Shown here piece by piece: positions 42,635 through 51,459 of a stretch of 64,000 nt of DNA; positions within the stretch are counted from its first letter, which is position 1, and each line of letters begins with the position of its first letter. This DNA comes from Coprococcus aceti (GTDB taxonomy: Bacteria; Bacillota; Clostridia; Lachnospirales; Lachnospiraceae): positions 1-64,000 of the forward strand of contig NZ_JAOQJT010000006.1 in assembly GCF_025567285.1 (NCBI RefSeq), read 5' to 3'. Both the position numbers and the translations under genes were made by a program. The notes under the pieces were generated by a model. It saw only the letters and a program-made list of their open reading frames with translations, was not told where the DNA came from and did not search any database.

Positions 42635-43585
42635 ATGGTTTACAGTGTTACGGTTACACAGCTTATAGAGAAGATGGATCTCAAGAACCATACTCCGGAG
42701 ATCGATACGGATAAGATACTTATCCAGGATCCGGGTATGAACAGACCGGCAGTACAGTTTGGTGGATTCTTCGAGCACTTTGATGCAGGAAGAATACAGA
42801 TTTGTGGTAATGTTGAGCATGCCTATGTGGCAGCTATGCATACTGAGGAGGAGAACAAGCGCATCATGGATGAGTTCTTCTCATACAAGCCGCCATGCCT
42901 TATATTCTGCCGAGGCCTTGAGCCATATCCATTTATCATAGAGATGGCGAAGAAGCATGGGGTTCCGGTACTCACATCCGATGCGGTCACATCTGCATTT
43001 GTACATGAGGTGGACAGATGGCTGCATGTGGAGCTGGCTCCAAGAATATCGGTGCATGCGGTTCTTGTCGATGTATACGGCGAGGGCGTACTGATCATGG
43101 GTGAGAGTGGAATCGGTAAGTCGGAGGCGGCGCTGGAGCTTCTGAAGAGAGGACACAGACTTGTTGCGGACGACGTGGTTGAGATCAAGAAGGTCAGCGA
43201 TGCAACTCTTGTAGGAAGAGCTCCTGACATAACAAGGCATTTTATTGAGCTCAGAGGAATTGGAATAATAGATGTGAAATCACTGTTTGGTGTTGAGTGC
43301 GTTAAGATAGATCAGAATATCGATCTTGTCATCAACCTGGAGGAGTGGAGCAAAGATACAGAATACGACAGACTCGGACTTGAGGACAATTATATGGAGT
43401 TCCTGGGAAATAAGGTGGTAAGTCACAACATACCTATCAGACCGGGAAGAAATATCGCGATCATAGTTGAGTCGGCGGCTGTAAACCACAGACAGAAGAA
43501 GATGGGATACAATGCAGCTCAGGAGCTTTATAACAGAGTTACACAGAATATTATGAAGGGCAACGGCGGTGGTGACAAGCAGTAA
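42635..43585 (+). CDS. hprK: HPr(Ser) kinase/phosphorylase
   Basis: 316 residues. It phosphorylates and dephosphorylates Ser46 of HPr (and Crh) according to glycolytic state, the switch for carbon catabolite repression. The N-terminal half is the usual HprK_N domain; the catalytic half holds the P-loop GESGIGKS (156-163), LVADDVVEI, and the signature LRGIGIIDVKSLFG (from 207). ATG 42635 has GAGGG five bases upstream. A Ser46-bearing HPr paralogue lies five kilobases downstream in the same cluster. Confidence 0.96.
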   Translation: MVYSVTVTQLIEKMDLKNHTPEIDTDKILIQDPGMNRPAVQFGGFFEHFDAGRIQICGNVEHAYVAAMHTEEENKRIMDEFFSYKPPCLIFCRGLEPYPFIIEMAKKHGVPVLTSDAVTSAFVHEVDRWLHVELAPRISVHAVLVDVYGEGVLIMGESGIGKSEAALELLKRGHRLVADDVVEIKKVSDATLVGRAPDITRHFIELRGIGIIDVKSLFGVECVKIDQNIDLVINLEEWSKDTEYDRLGLEDNYMEFLGNKVVSHNIPIRPGRNIAIIVESAAVNHRQKKMGYNAAQELYNRVTQNIMKGNGGGDKQ

Positions 43586-43642
43586 ATGACTGCCGGCCGT
43601 GATATTACAATAAAAAGCGGAGAATGTGGAAGGAGAAAAAAC

Positions 43643-44584
43643 ATGGCTAAGTATGTATTTGGAGTTGATGTTGGAGGAACTACAGTAAAGATGGGACTTT
43701 TTACCGTTGAGGGCGAACTGCTCGACAAGTGGGAGATCAAGACCCGCACAGAGGACGGTGGAAAGAATGTTCTTCCGGACATTGCTGATTCTATAAAGGA
43801 AGTTATTGAAAGCAAGAAGCTTGCAAAGGAAGATGTTGAGGGCGTTGGAATCGGAGTTCCGGGACCTGTCAAGGAGGATGGAACGGTTCTCAAGTGTGTA
43901 AACCTCGGATGGGGAATACTGAATGTTGAGGACGAGCTGGAGAAGCTGATCGGATATCCTGTAAAAGCTGGAAATGACGCAAATGTCGCTGCGCTCGGAG
44001 AGATGTGGCAGGGCGGTGGCAAGGGCCACAGCAATCTGGTAATGGTAACACTTGGAACAGGTGTTGGCGGCGGAATCATACTCAACGGCAAGATGCTGTT
44101 CGGCGTGAATGGTGCCGGCGGTGAGATCGGACATATATGTGTTGACGATTCAGAGACTGAGACATGTGGATGCGGAAACAAGGGATGTCTGGAGCAGTAC
44201 ACATCTGCAACAGGCGTGGTAAGACTTGCGGGCAGAGCTATGGCAGCTTCAGATAAGAAGTCAACTCTCCGTGAGCTCGAGGCTGTTACTGCAAAGGATG
44301 TATTTGACGCAGCAAAGGCAGGAGACGAGCTTGCACTTGAGATAGTTGATACACAGGCACGTATCCTGGGTCGTGCGCTTGCACAGATAGCATGTGTAGT
44401 TGATCCTGAGATATTTGTAATCGGTGGAGGCGTGTCAAAGGCGGGCTCCATACTTACAGATTCGGTAAAGAAGTATTTCGAGCATTATGCATTCCATGCA
44501 TGCAGACAGACAAAGTTCGCACTTGCACAGCTTGGCAATGATGCAGGTATTTATGGAAGTGCATGCAGCATACTTGGAAGGTAA
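43643..44584 (+). CDS. glk: Glucokinase, ROK family
   Basis: 313 residues. ATP-dependent phosphorylation of glucose. DVGGTTVKMGLF at 9-20 (ATP), GIGVPGPV, GNDANVAALGE, TLGTGVGGGII and the ROK zinc motif CGCGNKGCLEQY (from about 167) are present. GGAAGGAG lies seven bases before ATG 43643. It follows hprK by 57 bp; the physical link of glucose entry to HprK control is notable. The hairpin at 44691-44766 ends this unit. Confidence 0.95.
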   Translation: MAKYVFGVDVGGTTVKMGLFTVEGELLDKWEIKTRTEDGGKNVLPDIADSIKEVIESKKLAKEDVEGVGIGVPGPVKEDGTVLKCVNLGWGILNVEDELEKLIGYPVKAGNDANVAALGEMWQGGGKGHSNLVMVTLGTGVGGGIILNGKMLFGVNGAGGEIGHICVDDSETETCGCGNKGCLEQYTSATGVVRLAGRAMAASDKKSTLRELEAVTAKDVFDAAKAGDELALEIVDTQARILGRALAQIACVVDPEIFVIGGGVSKAGSILTDSVKKYFEHYAFHACRQTKFALAQLGNDAGIYGSACSILGR

Positions 44585-44690
44585 TTGACCTGAATGTAAT
44601 TTCGGTAAAATTTACCAGTAGAATTTGTGAAAATATCCAAAGGTTTTGCAAAAGATGGTAAATTTATATTAAATTTTAATATTGAATTAT

Positions 44691-44766
44691 AAAAGTCTTT
44701 AATGTATGATGAATTTAATGGTGATGAATAGTGCCGTAAAATTCAATATATTAAAGACTTTTATTG
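44691..44766 (+). terminator. Long-loop hairpin terminator after glk
   Basis: AAAAGTCTTTAAT pairs with ATTAAAGACTTTT over 46 bases of loop that can fold further. Confidence 0.65.
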
Positions 44767-44875
44767 TGTATGTTAAGAAAAAAGCAGTTCTCTGTGACAG
44801 AGGGTGCTTTTACTTTTGTTTTAAAATACATGCACATGTGAATAAAATATAGAAGACAGATTGTATGAGGTTGAC

Positions 44876-45790
44876 ATGTCAGATTTAGAAATATTGAACA
44901 GTATTCGAGAGATAACCGGAGAGAAGAATGCAAGCGCAGATGAGGTGATGAGCGCACACACTACCTTCAGGGTGGGCGGTCCTGCCGACTATTTTGCGAG
45001 TCCTTCTGATGCAGATCAGGTTGCGGGGCTTATAGAACTTTGTCGGAAATGTGAGATACCGTATTTTGTTCTTGGTAATGGCAGTAATCTGCTTGTGTCG
45101 GATGCTGGCTACAGGGGCATGATAATCAATATAATGGACAATATGAATGGGATAACAGTTGACGGTGATGTGATAACAGCCCAGGCCGGGGCAAAGCTGG
45201 TGAGAGTCAGCAGACTGGCAAGGGATAATTCGCTGACCGGTCTTGAGTTTGCTTCCGGGATTCCCGGTACTATAGGCGGTGCGGTGTATATGAATGCGGG
45301 AGCTTATGGTGGTGAGATGAAGGACGTTGTCACCAGTGTCAAGGTGATGGATGCCGATGGACATATATATGATATGTCGTCGGATGAACTGGATTTTTCG
45401 TACAGACACAGTGCTGTGGAGGCTGAGGGGCTCATAGTTCTTGAGGTTACCATGAAGCTGGCAGCAGGTGTGCAGCAGGATATAGATGACAGAATGAAGG
45501 AATTGTCGGATTCCAGAAGAACAAAGCAGCCGCTTGAGTATCCGTCGGCGGGCTCTACATTCAAGAGACCTGAGGGATATTTTGCGGGTAAACTTATAAT
45601 GGAAGCAGGACTCAGGGGATATTCTGTGGGAGGAGCACAGGTGTCCGAGAAGCACTGCGGATTTGTTGTGAACAGGGGCGGTGCAACCGCTGCTGATGTG
45701 ACAGGTCTGATCCATGATGTACAGAAGAAGGTTATGGATCAGTTTGGCGTGATGCTGGAGCCTGAGGTGAAGATGCTTGGCGATTTCTAG
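44876..45790 (+). CDS. murB: UDP-N-acetylenolpyruvoylglucosamine reductase
   Basis: 304 residues, the shorter Gram-positive type. FAD- and NADPH-dependent formation of UDP-N-acetylmuramate. FRVGGPADYF (31-40), LGNGSNLLV (66-74), GLEFASGIPGTIGGAVYMNAGAYGGE and YPSAGSTFKRP (with the catalytic serine) are clear; GAQVSEKHCGFVVN and the Glu near the C-terminus follow. GAGGT lies six bases before ATG 44876. Its place just before rapZ-whiA is a common clostridial order. Confidence 0.96.
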   Translation: MSDLEILNSIREITGEKNASADEVMSAHTTFRVGGPADYFASPSDADQVAGLIELCRKCEIPYFVLGNGSNLLVSDAGYRGMIINIMDNMNGITVDGDVITAQAGAKLVRVSRLARDNSLTGLEFASGIPGTIGGAVYMNAGAYGGEMKDVVTSVKVMDADGHIYDMSSDELDFSYRHSAVEAEGLIVLEVTMKLAAGVQQDIDDRMKELSDSRRTKQPLEYPSAGSTFKRPEGYFAGKLIMEAGLRGYSVGGAQVSEKHCGFVVNRGGATAADVTGLIHDVQKKVMDQFGVMLEPEVKMLGDF

Positions 45791-45817
45791 CATTTAGTGA
45801 GACAGGGAGAACAGAGC

Positions 45818-46696
45818 ATGAGATTTGTTATTGTGACAGGAATGAGTGGAGCAGGAAAGGCAACGGCGCTTAAGACGCTTGAGGATGCCGGATTTTTCTG
45901 TGTTGATAATCTGCCTATCCAGCTTATAAAAAGATTTGCCGAGATCGCTTATGATGAGCAGATCCAGGTGGATGATGTTGCTATCAGTGTTGATATCAGA
46001 AGTGGAAGGGCTTTGTCACAGCTCAATTCGTGCCTGGCGGATATCAGAAGAGAGGGCATGAATTATGAGATCCTGTTCATTGAGTGTTCCAATGCAACTC
46101 TGGTAAAGCGTTATAAAGAGACTAGAAGAAACCATCCTCTTTCGGTCAAGGGTGGGCGAATAATAGATGGAATAAACAAGGAGCGTGAGCTTATCGGCTT
46201 CCTCAAGGAGGAGGCTGATTATATAATCGATACTACCAACCTCCTTGTGAGAGAGTTTAAGGCGGAGCTTGACAAGATATTTGTGCAGAATGAGGAGTAT
46301 TCGAATTTCATAATTACGGTCATGTCATTTGGCTTTAAGTATGGAATACCGAGGGATTCTGATATAGTTCAGGATGTGAGATTTCTGCCTAATCCGTACT
46401 ATGACCTTGAACTCAGGGAGAAAACGGGAAACGACAAAGAGATACAGGACTATGTTATGAACTGCAAGGAGGGCCCTGAGTATCTGGAAAAGTTTATAGA
46501 TCTGATAACATTTTTGATACCGAATTATATCAAGGAAGGCAAAAATCAGTTGGTCATTTCCATCGGCTGCACAGGCGGAAAACACAGATCCGTCACGATA
46601 GCCAATGCTGTCTATGCCCGTTTGCAGAAGTCAAAGTATACAGTGAGGATAGTTCACAGGGATATTTTGAAGGATTCAATAGTCAAGAAGTTGTAG
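45818..46696 (+). CDS. rapZ: RNase adapter / nucleotide-binding protein RapZ (YvcJ)
   Basis: 292 residues. N-terminal P-loop domain and C-terminal domain with GCTGGKHRSVTIA; in Proteobacteria it directs RNase E to GlmZ, in Bacillus YvcJ hydrolyses GTP. The Walker A reads GMSGAGKAT (8-16): residue 15, normally Ser/Thr that binds Mg2+, is Ala, with Thr16 next to it. FFCVDNLPIQL and the DIRSGR and Walker B-like LFIECSNATL blocks are as usual. GGGAG lies nine bases before ATG. 27 bp after murB. Confidence 0.95.
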   Translation: MRFVIVTGMSGAGKATALKTLEDAGFFCVDNLPIQLIKRFAEIAYDEQIQVDDVAISVDIRSGRALSQLNSCLADIRREGMNYEILFIECSNATLVKRYKETRRNHPLSVKGGRIIDGINKERELIGFLKEEADYIIDTTNLLVREFKAELDKIFVQNEEYSNFIITVMSFGFKYGIPRDSDIVQDVRFLPNPYYDLELREKTGNDKEIQDYVMNCKEGPEYLEKFIDLITFLIPNYIKEGKNQLVISIGCTGGKHRSVTIANAVYARLQKSKYTVRIVHRDILKDSIVKKL

Positions 46697-46728
46697 CATG
46701 TAATAACAGATAGTATAGCAGGTGGAAT

Positions 46729-47679
46729 ATGTCATTTTCTTCAGACGTTAAGATGGAGCTGGCAGGGAATGTCCCGGGAGCGAGGCATTGTCAGATAGCT
46801 GAGCTGGCTGCGATGATCTCAATGGTGGCATATGTGAGATATTGGGCTGGCAGACCGGCCGGGCTGGTGATAGTTACAGAGAGAAGTGTTATCGCAAAGG
46901 AGATAGCTTCCCTGATAAAGAGGCTGTTCAGATATATTCCGGACTCAAGTGTAAGAAGGACCGGAGCTGACAGCAGAGTATACAGGATGGAGATCAATTC
47001 TCCAGAGATTGTCAATACGATACTGATGACCTTGAAGATAGAAAACGAACATGAGTGTGAAGGACTGATACAGTGTCAGCTCATGAAGGTCAGCAGGATG
47101 GATGTTCAGCAGGATTGCTGCAGAAGAGCATATATAAAAGGAGTGTTCATGACCTCGGGATCAATCAGTGATCCGAACAAGGGCTACCACATGGAGGTGG
47201 TGTGCGAGAACGAGGGAAGGGCACAGTTCATACAGGAGATAATAAACGAATTTGGTGTGGAAGCCCGCATAATACAGCGGAAGAAATACTACGTCGTCTA
47301 TCTGAAGGATGGAGAGATGATAGTTGATATGCTGGGAATAATGGGGGCACACATATCCCTGATGAATATGGAGAACATAAGGATCAGGAAGGATATCCGT
47401 AACAATATCAACCGCAGGGTCAACTGTGAGGCCGCAAACCTCAACAAGACCGTGAGCGCTGCTGTAAAGCAGATGAATGACATTAATTACATAATAGAGA
47501 CAAAGGGCATAGGATATCTGCCCGATAACCTTCAGGAGCTGGCGCTTGCCAGACTGGAGAATGAGGATGCTTCCCTTAAGGAGCTTGGTGAGATGATGAC
47601 GCCGCCGATCGGTAAGTCGGGGGTTAATCATAGATTAAGAAAAATAAGTGAAATCGCAGAAGAAATGCGGGGCTGTTGA
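46729..47679 (+). CDS. whiA: Sporulation/cell-division regulator WhiA
   Basis: 316 residues. N-terminal LAGLIDADG-like (inactive homing endonuclease) fold, C-terminal helix-turn-helix (ENEDASLKELGEMMTPPIGKSGVNHRLRKI). In Firmicutes it influences division and chromosome segregation. Follows rapZ by 32 bp; in Bacillus yvcK stands between the two, here it is missing. AGGTGGA lies five bases before ATG. Confidence 0.95.
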   Translation: MSFSSDVKMELAGNVPGARHCQIAELAAMISMVAYVRYWAGRPAGLVIVTERSVIAKEIASLIKRLFRYIPDSSVRRTGADSRVYRMEINSPEIVNTILMTLKIENEHECEGLIQCQLMKVSRMDVQQDCCRRAYIKGVFMTSGSISDPNKGYHMEVVCENEGRAQFIQEIINEFGVEARIIQRKKYYVVYLKDGEMIVDMLGIMGAHISLMNMENIRIRKDIRNNINRRVNCEAANLNKTVSAAVKQMNDINYIIETKGIGYLPDNLQELALARLENEDASLKELGEMMTPPIGKSGVNHRLRKISEIAEEMRGC

Positions 47680-47698
47680 TGAGCCCAAGGAGGATGTA

Positions 47699-47959
47699 AT
47701 GATCGAAAAGACAGTTGTTGTATCAATGATGGGAGAGGCAGAGGAAAGACCTGTTGCAGTTCTTGTACAGATTGCAAGTCAGTATGACAGCAAGGTTCAC
47801 CTTGTTACCGGAGATAAGAGAATCAATGCTAAGAGCATTATGGGTATGATGAGCATGAACTTCGAGAATGGCAGTGAGCTCACTATAGTTGCAGACGGTG
47901 CTGACGAAGAGGCAGCAGTCAATGCACTTTCAGAATATCTGACAAAAAACAATAAGTAA
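47699..47959 (+). CDS. HPr-family protein of Crh type (Glu15, Ser46)
   Basis: 86 residues, HPr fold. The PTS phosphorylation site His15 is Glu15 (GEAEERPV where HPr has GLHARPA), so it cannot take phosphate from enzyme I. Ser46, the HprK target, is kept exactly in position (NAKSIMGMMSM). This combination defines Crh of Bacillus, where Gln occupies position 15; there crh also follows whiA. Likely a regulatory partner for CcpA-type control via HprK; I call it Crh-like by residue and synteny, not by demonstrated descent. AAGGAGG precedes ATG. 19 bp after whiA. Confidence 0.9.
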   Translation: MIEKTVVVSMMGEAEERPVAVLVQIASQYDSKVHLVTGDKRINAKSIMGMMSMNFENGSELTIVADGADEEAAVNALSEYLTKNNK

Positions 47960-47972
47960 TTTGGATGATTTA

Positions 47973-48001
47973 TTGCACCTCGGATGTGTATGTGGTAAAA
48001 T
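47973..48001 (+). promoter_or_regulatory. Promoter of the 906-residue protein gene
   Basis: TTGCAC-N17-TAAAAT, 37 bp before the start codon. Confidence 0.6.
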
Positions 48002-48037
48002 AAATTTATCAATGGACATTTGTCGGAGGAACAGGAT

Positions 48038-50758
48038 ATGGGATTTTTTGACGGATTATTAAAGAAGATACCATTCGTATCCAGATTTTCCAAAAAGAAG
48101 GAACCGGTCAACAATGTGGAGCTCCAGTTCAACAAGGCCATGAACCTTATGGACAACGGAGATGCTGAGGAATCAGTAAACATACTTGAACAGGTTGCAG
48201 ACATAGGAATAATGGATGCGCAGTATAAGTCATATGGGGATGATGCTCTTCTTGCACTTGCAGAGTTTTATGAGAAGGGAAAGTACCGCAACGCAGTTGT
48301 GGATGTGGATCTGAATAAAGCTACCAAGTATTACGAGAAGTATGTGAATCAGAACCATGACGGCGATGTTATATTCAAGCTTGCCAAGATGCTTCTGGAG
48401 GTTCAGAACTTCTCAAAGGCAATCAAGTATTATGAGCTTGCAGCCACAGATTACGGTATAAAGGCAGCGTATATGAGCCTCGGTTCAATATACGAGAGCG
48501 GACTTAACAGAGTGGATGAGTACGGCAACAAGAGTGATTATGTTGTGCCTATCGATCTGGACAAGGCCATGATGTGGTACAAGAAGCTTGCTGATACCGG
48601 TGATGCCAAGGCAAAGGCTTCATACGAGAGAGTTGAGTACATGAGTACCCATGGTGACAGCCTTGAGTTCGAGGAGAAGGACAAGCTGTACACGGATATA
48701 GCAGAGGCCAGAAAGGCAAAGGGAAAGGAGCCGCGTTACAAGGTTATCGAGGCTTCAAGACTTCAGTATCAGTACACATATGTACATGATCAGGTTGAGG
48801 GATTCATACACAAGCTTCCAAAGGGCTGGGTGAAGACGATCAACGAGTCGACAGGCGAGGAGTATTACGCACCAAGTCTTACATATAAGGATTTTGCAAT
48901 GTATGTATATTATGACAGTGTGCCAAAGGATTCAAAGATGACTCTTGAGAACTACCTGAGATACTGTAACGATGCGTTTGACGAAGAGCTGCAGCTCAAG
49001 GCGTATGTCACAGAGTATGCAGATGGAATATGTACGACTTACTATCACAAGGACATGGAGAAGGGAATCGTGTCATTTGCTTTCTATCATGGACGTAGAC
49101 TGGCATGTATGAGATTCGTATGTGCTACTATGGAGATCATAGAGCAGTACGAGGAGATCATATTTGAGACAGCCAACTCATTTGCGTTTGTAGATCCTAC
49201 ACTGGCCAGTGACCACAGTGCCAACAGAAAGGATATGCAGTATTATAACGAGGCTATATACTGCTACTACCTTGAGGATTATGAGGGTGCCATGAGAGCC
49301 GCAAAGCAGGCTCTTAAGCTTGGAAGCATAAAGGCAAGTTACCTTCTGATAGAGCTGTACTACGATGAGGACAGCCCGTACAGGGATGTTGAGAAGACTA
49401 TAAGCTATGCAAAGCAGTTGTTTGAGGCGACTAAGGATCCTGAGCTTGCATTCCTTCTTGGAATCGTATACGACCAGCAGCTCAAGGATTATGTGAAGGC
49501 AGTTAACTGGTATGAGAATGCAGAGCGTCTTGGACACAAGAGAGTTGCATTCTATCTTGGAAGAATATATTACTACGGTCTGCTCAGAACGAAGAGAGAC
49601 GGAGGCAAGGCACTGTCTTACTTCAAGAAGGCCAGAGAGAACGGTATTCAGGAGGCTGAGGGCTATATCAAGGATCTTGAGGATCTCAAGGGAGAGGACC
49701 TTCAGACAGCCGTTGAGAAGTGGGAGCGTGCAGTGGAGGCCGGAAGCGAGTCGGCGGCTATCAAGATAGCCATGATGAAGCAGAGACAGATCTTCTACAT
49801 TGCAACACCATATGAGATTGAGAAGGCTTATCTTGAGGCACTTGGCCTTGGAAGCGCCCGTGCCGGATATGAGCTCGGAAGAATCTATCAGGTACAGGAG
49901 AAGCAGGATAACTACAGGGGCGAAATCAAGAGTATCAAGTATTTCGAGAAGGCGTTCAATGCGAACTTCGATGACTGGGATAAGGAGAACCTGTTCAAGG
50001 TCATCAATTACAAGGTTGAGAAGGGCCTGGCAAACGACGAGGCCATCAAGTTGTACATAGAGAATGCAAGTATGGGATATGTTCCGGCTATAGAGAAACT
50101 TATCGGACTTGTGCCTACAACTACCCAGCAGATATGGAGCCTGTATGACGCTCTTATCGATCTTGCTGAGACCGGCGATGAGTCAGCGATAGTTGCCATG
50201 AACAAGCTGGAGATGAACTATGTAGACCTCATACTCAGAGAGCCGGCCAAGGGACAGAAGGTTGTGGAGAACAAGTTCTTCAGACTCTGTGTTCCAAAGG
50301 AGTGTAACTCAGTCATCAACGATGACGGCGGTACTATCAAGATGGCTGATTCAGTCGTTGAGTTTGCAGTTGCTGAGATGCCTGTCAATGCTACGGCAGA
50401 GCAGGATTACCTGAAGATCTACAAGCTGATAGTTTCAGAGTATCTGCCTGATGAGAATGCGGATGTGATCATTGCAAACTCAAGAATGATCGGATCTGCA
50501 ATAAGGGCTTCAAAGGATAACGTACATACATTCAGCATCCTTCTGATAAGCTCCAAGAACCAGTACATATTCAAACTGAGTTCCAAGGACAGGCGTCAGA
50601 TGATGCAGTTCAAGGATGTCGTAGTTGCAATAGCCAAGTCTCTTGTTGAGACAGGTGAGATCTACAAGGCGACAGAGGAGGGCAAGAAGAACATCGGTCT
50701 TGCATTCCTGCTGAAGGCTAATGAGAGTGGATTCCTGTCGATCGGCAAGGGAGAGTAA
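48038..50758 (+). CDS. Large Sel1/TPR-like repeat protein
   Basis: 906 residues, soluble, no signal peptide. Helical repeats of Sel1/tetratricopeptide type run through about 25-200 and 395-660 (e.g. FKLAKMLLEVQNFSKAIKYYELAA, AFLLGIVYDQQLKDYVKAVNWY, AFYLGRIYYYGLLRTKRDGG). Between and after them are two non-repeat domains of similar kind: about 245-370 (LPKGWVKTINESTGEEYY) and about 740-880 (RLCVPKECNSVINDDGG), each recalling the other in size and strand pattern. GGAGG lies eight bases before ATG. Probably a scaffold; partners unknown. Own promoter and terminator. Confidence 0.8.
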   Translation: MGFFDGLLKKIPFVSRFSKKKEPVNNVELQFNKAMNLMDNGDAEESVNILEQVADIGIMDAQYKSYGDDALLALAEFYEKGKYRNAVVDVDLNKATKYYEKYVNQNHDGDVIFKLAKMLLEVQNFSKAIKYYELAATDYGIKAAYMSLGSIYESGLNRVDEYGNKSDYVVPIDLDKAMMWYKKLADTGDAKAKASYERVEYMSTHGDSLEFEEKDKLYTDIAEARKAKGKEPRYKVIEASRLQYQYTYVHDQVEGFIHKLPKGWVKTINESTGEEYYAPSLTYKDFAMYVYYDSVPKDSKMTLENYLRYCNDAFDEELQLKAYVTEYADGICTTYYHKDMEKGIVSFAFYHGRRLACMRFVCATMEIIEQYEEIIFETANSFAFVDPTLASDHSANRKDMQYYNEAIYCYYLEDYEGAMRAAKQALKLGSIKASYLLIELYYDEDSPYRDVEKTISYAKQLFEATKDPELAFLLGIVYDQQLKDYVKAVNWYENAERLGHKRVAFYLGRIYYYGLLRTKRDGGKALSYFKKARENGIQEAEGYIKDLEDLKGEDLQTAVEKWERAVEAGSESAAIKIAMMKQRQIFYIATPYEIEKAYLEALGLGSARAGYELGRIYQVQEKQDNYRGEIKSIKYFEKAFNANFDDWDKENLFKVINYKVEKGLANDEAIKLYIENASMGYVPAIEKLIGLVPTTTQQIWSLYDALIDLAETGDESAIVAMNKLEMNYVDLILREPAKGQKVVENKFFRLCVPKECNSVINDDGGTIKMADSVVEFAVAEMPVNATAEQDYLKIYKLIVSEYLPDENADVIIANSRMIGSAIRASKDNVHTFSILLISSKNQYIFKLSSKDRRQMMQFKDVVVAIAKSLVETGEIYKATEEGKKNIGLAFLLKANESGFLSIGKGE

Positions 50759-50789
50759 TACAACAGGATATCAATTAGATCAGAATGAT

Positions 50790-50819
50790 CCCGGAGGACA
50801 TATCTCCTCCGGGTTTTTT
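50790..50819 (+). terminator. Terminator of the repeat-protein gene
   Basis: CCCGGAGGA pairs with TCCTCCGGG, then TTTTTT. Confidence 0.93.
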
Positions 50820-50850
50820 ACCCCATAGGGATAGAGAAAGGGAGCATATT

Positions 50851-51342
50851 ATGCCGGGACTTAACAAGAGAGAGCTCACGAGCAAGCCTTTGAGAATGGA
50901 TTCCAGAATGGCGAGGGATTTGGAGAGATTATCTGATTATACCGGTTATTCTCAGAATGAGATCATTCTCATGTCCATAAAGAAATATCTCTTTGAAAAT
51001 CGTGGGTATTTCCTGCGGGATATGGTTGAGGAGAAATGCCTTTTGCGCATTGAGAAGGAAGTAAGGATCATGCGTGGAGAGACCCATCTGAAGTATGGAG
51101 ACATGACGGTGGATGTGGTGAAGTCAGAGAATGCAAATGGTAATATCAACTTATATGTAGCGACTATAAGACTTCGTAATAAGCTTGGAGAGATATTCTA
51201 TGAGGATGTACAGGAGCTGGATATGTCGGGAAAAGACTGGGAATATTATAAGGAGTTCCTGTATGAGGTTGTGATGAAGTATATGGATATCGATGAACCA
51301 GCACTTAAGACGTATTTCAGGGAAAAATTCCTGTATGAATAG
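50851..51342 (+). CDS. Putative ribbon-helix-helix-type protein
   Basis: 163 residues. N-terminal KPLRMDSRMARDLERLSDYTGYSQNEIILMSIKKYLFEN has the shape of a ribbon-helix-helix DNA-binding module (strand, helix, turn, helix). The remaining ~110 residues are charged with a strand-rich middle (HLKYGDMTVDVVKSENANGNINLYVATIRLR) and unknown. ATG 50851 has AAGGGAG seven bases upstream; a reading extended to 50785 would run through the terminator. Next gene is an ATPase with its own promoter, so no tight operon. Confidence 0.55.
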   Translation: MPGLNKRELTSKPLRMDSRMARDLERLSDYTGYSQNEIILMSIKKYLFENRGYFLRDMVEEKCLLRIEKEVRIMRGETHLKYGDMTVDVVKSENANGNINLYVATIRLRNKLGEIFYEDVQELDMSGKDWEYYKEFLYEVVMKYMDIDEPALKTYFREKFLYE

Positions 51343-51395
51343 TATAAAGTGATAAAAAATCAGAGAGTGCAATGATATGGGTTTAACTATTTACA

Positions 51396-51423
51396 TTGCA
51401 AATTTTTAGTGGTATCCTATAAT
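51396..51423 (+). promoter_or_regulatory. Promoter of the ATPase gene at 51460
   Basis: TTGCAA-N16-TATAAT; sets the start downstream of about 51430 and so supports TTG 51460. Confidence 0.75.
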
Positions 51424-51459
51424 AGATTTGGAAAAAGTGGTCGAATCGAGGTGAGATGC

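Noticed and set aside
43280..45793. Long open frames on the reverse strand opposite hprK, glk and murB (up to about 300 codons)
   Set aside because: They lie fully opposite strong, well-conserved genes, have no ribosome sites, and their translations look like codon-bias shadows.
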